A stretch of DNA of 7,840 bases from assembly GCA_016284975.1 (NCBI GenBank), contig JAEEPV010000362.1, forward strand, positions 1 to 7,840, in the 5' to 3' direction. The notes under the pieces were generated by a model that did not search any database, was not told the origin of the DNA, and saw only the letters and a list, made by a program, of their open reading frames with translations. Source of the stretch: Solobacterium sp. (lineage in GTDB: Bacteria > Bacillota_I > Bacilli_A > Erysipelotrichales > Erysipelotrichaceae). A program made the translations under genes and the position numbers. Positions 5,040 through 7,840 of the stretch are shown here, piece by piece (positions within the stretch are counted from its first letter, which is position 1; every line of letters starts with the position of its first letter).

Positions 5040-6771
5040 GAAAGATACAAAAAAAATTTCAGTGCTGGCAACGAGTGATATTCATGGCAAGCTTTATCCG
5101 TGGGATTATGTTCAGAAAGAGGAAGACCTCAGCGGCAGTATGATGCAGCTGGCAAGTGCGGTCAAAGAATTGTATGATCCGAAGAATATGCTGCTTGTTG
5201 ATGCAGGGGATACGATTCAGGACAATTATGCCGAACTCTTCCTGCAGGATGATGCAAACCCGCTGATGACAGCGTTGAATGAGATGGGTTATGAACTCTG
5301 GACGACTGGCAATCATGAATATGATTTCGGTATGGATATCGTTAAGAAGACCATTGCCACATTTAAAGGACATGTCGTTCTTGGAAATGTTTTTGATTCA
5401 GAAGGACAGCGAATTGCTGAACCGTATGCCATTTTTGAAAAAGAAGGAATCCGAATCGCAGTAGTATCTATGGTAACTCCTCTGATCAAACGATGGGAAG
5501 GCAGCCGGATGGATGGATATGATGTGACAGATCCAATCGAAGAAACCAGGAAGATCCTGAAGGAGCTTGAAGGTAAATATGATCTTCTGCTCGGTGTACA
5601 TCATATGGGTATCAAGGATGAACTGAAAGTAAATGGAAGCGGGATGGAAAGCTATCTGCCGCATTTTCCGCAATTCGATGCGATGGTCTCTTCCCATGAG
5701 CATGAACTGATTGTGGATCAGGAAATAAATGGTGTTCTGACCGTTCAGAACCTGAACAATGCAGTAACGATGATCCGTCTGGATTTTGAACTCGAGCGAA
5801 CAGAGGATGGATGGAAAGTGATCGGAAAGAATTCCGAATATATTGCGATCAATGAGTATCAGCCAGATACAGATTTCATGAAACGATATCTGCCTTGTCA
5901 TGAGCGTCTGCTGGAAGATACCAGCAGTGTGATCGGTGAGCTGGTGCAGGAAAGCCTTGCGGAAGAGAATGAAATTGCAGTGATTCCTACCCCGCAGATA
6001 AAACCCACCCCGCTGCTCTCTCTGATCAACAGGGTCATTCGCTACTACTCGGGTGCACCGGTTTCCTGTGCGGTGTTATGCAAAAATGGCATAAATATAC
6101 ATCCGGGTTCGATCACCAAGAGTGATGTGGCATCGATGTTTATTTTCAACAATTCGCTCAACAGGGTTCGGATGAACGGAAAACAGCTGAAACGGTATAT
6201 GGAATGGTCTGTTTCGTATTACAACACCTGGCATAAAGGGGATCTGACGATCTCGTTCGACAAAGATTCACATGTCTTTAGTCTCGATATCTTCAGCGGC
6301 ATTCATTACGAAGTCAACCTTGCAAAAGAGGTCAATCACCGGATTGAAAATCTTACCTGGCCGGACGGCACTCCGATCAAAGAGGATGATGAATTTGATA
6401 TGGCAATCAACGGATATCGATACGGAGGCTGTTTTACTTCATATGGTGAAGTGTTTACGGAAAAAGAAGGACTGCCGAAACTGATCGAAATGGATGTTCG
6501 CAGTGAGCTGGGCGGCATTCAGGGTATGATCAATGATTATATTGAAAATGTACTTCACGGAAAAATAATACCGGAAAATGAAAATAACTGGCGGATAACC
6601 GGAACTGCCTGGAATGAAGAACTGCATCAGAAGGCAGTGGAACTGATTCGAAACGGCGGGATTGATATCGGAGTGCTCAGGGTTGGAGTGAATCCAAACG
6701 GCAGATCTTTGACGGAAAAAGAAGTCTGCGCGATTTTGGGCACGAAACCGGAACATATCAACCAAGAATGA
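5038..6771 (+). CDS. Cytoplasmic bifunctional metallophosphatase/5'-nucleotidase (UshA-like); start codon shared with the intron end
   Basis: A two-domain phosphoesterase of 577 residues that would hydrolyse 5'-nucleotides, cyclic 2',3'-nucleotides or related phosphate esters with two metal ions. The calcineurin-like domain (about 5-245) shows TSDIHG (D14, H16), VDAGD (D58), GNHEYD (91-96), GVHHMG (H188/H189 region) and SSHEHE (H220, H222), replacing the common GHTH/GHDH. The 5'-nucleotidase C-terminal domain (about 305-515) has SITKSDVASMFIFNNSLNRV and MNGKQLKRYMEW. There is no signal peptide or anchor, unlike secreted UshA/YfkN proteins, so it probably works in the cytoplasm. I start it at 5038 because MKDTKKISVLATSDIHG gives the proper N-terminus; a 60-codon upstream extension reads through intron domains V and VI and overlaps the maturase. 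After splicing the ATG is rebuilt with the upstream ribosome site. Substrate cannot be told from sequence. Confidence 0.88.
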   Translation: MKDTKKISVLATSDIHGKLYPWDYVQKEEDLSGSMMQLASAVKELYDPKNMLLVDAGDTIQDNYAELFLQDDANPLMTALNEMGYELWTTGNHEYDFGMDIVKKTIATFKGHVVLGNVFDSEGQRIAEPYAIFEKEGIRIAVVSMVTPLIKRWEGSRMDGYDVTDPIEETRKILKELEGKYDLLLGVHHMGIKDELKVNGSGMESYLPHFPQFDAMVSSHEHELIVDQEINGVLTVQNLNNAVTMIRLDFELERTEDGWKVIGKNSEYIAINEYQPDTDFMKRYLPCHERLLEDTSSVIGELVQESLAEENEIAVIPTPQIKPTPLLSLINRVIRYYSGAPVSCAVLCKNGINIHPGSITKSDVASMFIFNNSLNRVRMNGKQLKRYMEWSVSYYNTWHKGDLTISFDKDSHVFSLDIFSGIHYEVNLAKEVNHRIENLTWPDGTPIKEDDEFDMAINGYRYGGCFTSYGEVFTEKEGLPKLIEMDVRSELGGIQGMINDYIENVLHGKIIPENENNWRITGTAWNEELHQKAVELIRNGGIDIGVLRVGVNPNGRSLTEKEVCAILGTKPEHINQE

Positions 6772-6912
6772 AATATTGGGAAAGTTCTGAACAGATACGG
6801 ATCGGGATATTTTCTTATTTTCAGGAAGTTTCCATTCGATGTTCAGATAATCTTCAGATTGGGAAGATACGATTACCATGCGCAAAACGATATCTGCGCG
6901 GAGGTATGATCA
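6772..6912 (+). promoter_or_regulatory. Intergenic region before the lipoprotein gene: direct repeat, hairpins, ribosome site
   Basis: TTCAGAT occurs at 6842-6848 and 6853-6859, an 11-bp period like tandem sites of OmpR/PhoB-type regulators. ATCTTC/GAAGAT (6850-6855, 6863-6868) overlaps it as an inverted repeat. GCGCA/TGCGC (5-bp stem) ends just before the ribosome site GGAGGT (6900-6905), 7 nt from ATG 6913. No convincing -35/-10 pair or terminator for the phosphatase gene is visible, so co-transcription is possible. Confidence 0.4.
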
Positions 6913-7840
6913 ATGAAGATCAATAAAACAGGTAAGAACTATCTTCTTGCAGCGGTGCTTTCACTTATGCTGTGCGGATGCGGTTCATCTGCACCGGTAA
7001 ATACTGCGGCTGAACCGGAACAGACCACGAATAACAACGTAGAGACTGTGGTTGTTGAAACAGAATCTTCTGATGATTCGGAGCGTTTCACCCAACGGGA
7101 TCTCCAGCAGACACCTGATCTTTCAGATGCGGTTTATTACACCGTAAGTGATGGTGAGAACATTACGATTTCAGAAGAAGGTGTTTATGTATTGAGCGGC
7201 AGTGCAGAGGAAGTTACTGTCGCAGTCGATGCGGCAGATGATTCGAAGGTACAGATCGTATTGGACGGTGTATCCATCAAAAATGCTTCTTCTCCGGTCA
7301 TCTATGTCAAAAATGCAGATAAGGTATTTATTACGACAACGGATTCCGATAGTGTTTTTCAGGTCACCGGAAGCTTTTCCTCAGACGGTGATACCGCTAC
7401 CGACGGTGTTATCTTTTCCAAAGATGATCTTGTACTGAACGGCGTTGGAACACTGACAATCAGTTCTTCCGAAAACGGAGTTGTCTGTAAGGATGATCTG
7501 AAGATTACCGGCGGAACATATTACGTAACCGCTTCTTCCAAAGCCTTTGAAGCTAATGATTCGATCCTGATCAACGATGGCAGTTTCACAATTACGGCCG
7601 GAACCGATGGTTTCCATTGCGAAAATGATGATGACGATACCAAAGGAGAGGTAGTGATTCTTGGCGGTTCCATTAATATCAACGCAAAAGATGACGCAAT
7701 CCATGGACAAAGCGCTGTCACGATCGAAGGCGGAACACTGGATATCGAAGCCGGGGAAGGCATTGAATCAACACAGGTTACCATCTGTGACGGAACGCTT
7801 AATATCACTGCTTCGGATGACGCAATCAATGCCGGTCAGA
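6913..7840 (+). CDS. Lipoprotein with Cthe_2159-type (DUF4353) carbohydrate-binding beta-helix domain, 3' end outside window
   Basis: 309 codons are visible and the gene continues past the window. The N-terminus MKINKTGKNYLLAAVLSLML is a lipoprotein signal peptide followed by a lipobox LCGC, so Cys23 would be lipidated and the protein anchored to the outer face of the membrane. A Thr/Asn/Glu/Ser-rich linker (about 24-65) leads to a repetitive beta-helix: VLDGVSIKNASSPVIYVKNA, DGVIFSKDDLVLNG, GVVCKDDLKITGGT, GTDGFHCENDDDD, AKDDAIHGQSAVTIEGG and ITASDDAINAG. This matches the Cthe_2159 family, whose founding clostridial member is a calcium-dependent pectate/polygalacturonate-binding beta-helix; the Asp-Asp turns could hold calcium. 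Strong GGAGGT ribosome site. Gut Firmicutes use such proteins on the cell surface; the ligand here is unknown. No link to the phosphatase is evident beyond orientation. Confidence 0.88.
   Translation, partial: MKINKTGKNYLLAAVLSLMLCGCGSSAPVNTAAEPEQTTNNNVETVVVETESSDDSERFTQRDLQQTPDLSDAVYYTVSDGENITISEEGVYVLSGSAEEVTVAVDAADDSKVQIVLDGVSIKNASSPVIYVKNADKVFITTTDSDSVFQVTGSFSSDGDTATDGVIFSKDDLVLNGVGTLTISSSENGVVCKDDLKITGGTYYVTASSKAFEANDSILINDGSFTITAGTDGFHCENDDDDTKGEVVILGGSININAKDDAIHGQSAVTIEGGTLDIEAGEGIESTQVTICDGTLNITASDDAINAGQ

Overview
The window looks like chromosomal DNA of a Bacillota (Firmicutes), possibly an Erysipelotrichia or Clostridia relative. This rests on moderate GC, AGGAGG-type ribosome sites, extended -10 promoters, tRNA genes without encoded CCA, a clostridial-style MutY iron-sulfur spacing (C-x7-C-x2-C-x5-C) and a Cthe_2159-like lipoprotein. 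No 16S or unique marker is present, so the family is a guess.

Region 1-1740: the C-terminal part of an unrecognised basic protein (+) converges on mutY (-), and their ends overlap by 10 bp. mutY diverges from a tRNA-Gly(CCC) gene. The two promoters lie within about 45 bp, and the mutY promoter is placed so that the mRNA would begin at the ATG. Region 1741-2180 has no protein gene, but its minus strand carries a complete transcription unit: extended -10 promoter, a body of about 250 nt whose ends pair over 12 bp, internal helices and a strong terminator. I read this as a structured non-coding RNA of unidentified family. A Sel1-repeat protein gene diverges from it (2190-2819), followed by tRNA-Ser(GGA) with its own promoter and terminator.

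Region 3147-5039 is a group II intron with an endonuclease-less reverse transcriptase/maturase, a clear domain V and a domain VI with bulged A. It sits inside the start codon of a UshA-like metallophosphatase/5'-nucleotidase gene: the native ribosome site is left on the 5' side and the coding body on the 3' side. TATG occurs at both junctions, so splicing would rebuild ribosome site, ATG and reading frame. Unspliced RNA instead offers a 20-codon mini-ORF running into the intron at the 5' side, and a Shine-Dalgarno-like AAGGAG inside domain VI at the 3' side.

Region 6772-7840: a 141-bp gap with an 11-bp-period direct repeat and a hairpin precedes a lipoprotein with a Cthe_2159-type (DUF4353) beta-helix domain that runs off the window.

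The genes do not form one pathway. They are housekeeping (mutY, tRNAs), an orphan RNA, a scaffold protein, a phosphatase controlled by or disrupted by an intron, and a surface protein. The two most notable items are the minus-strand RNA and the start-codon intron.
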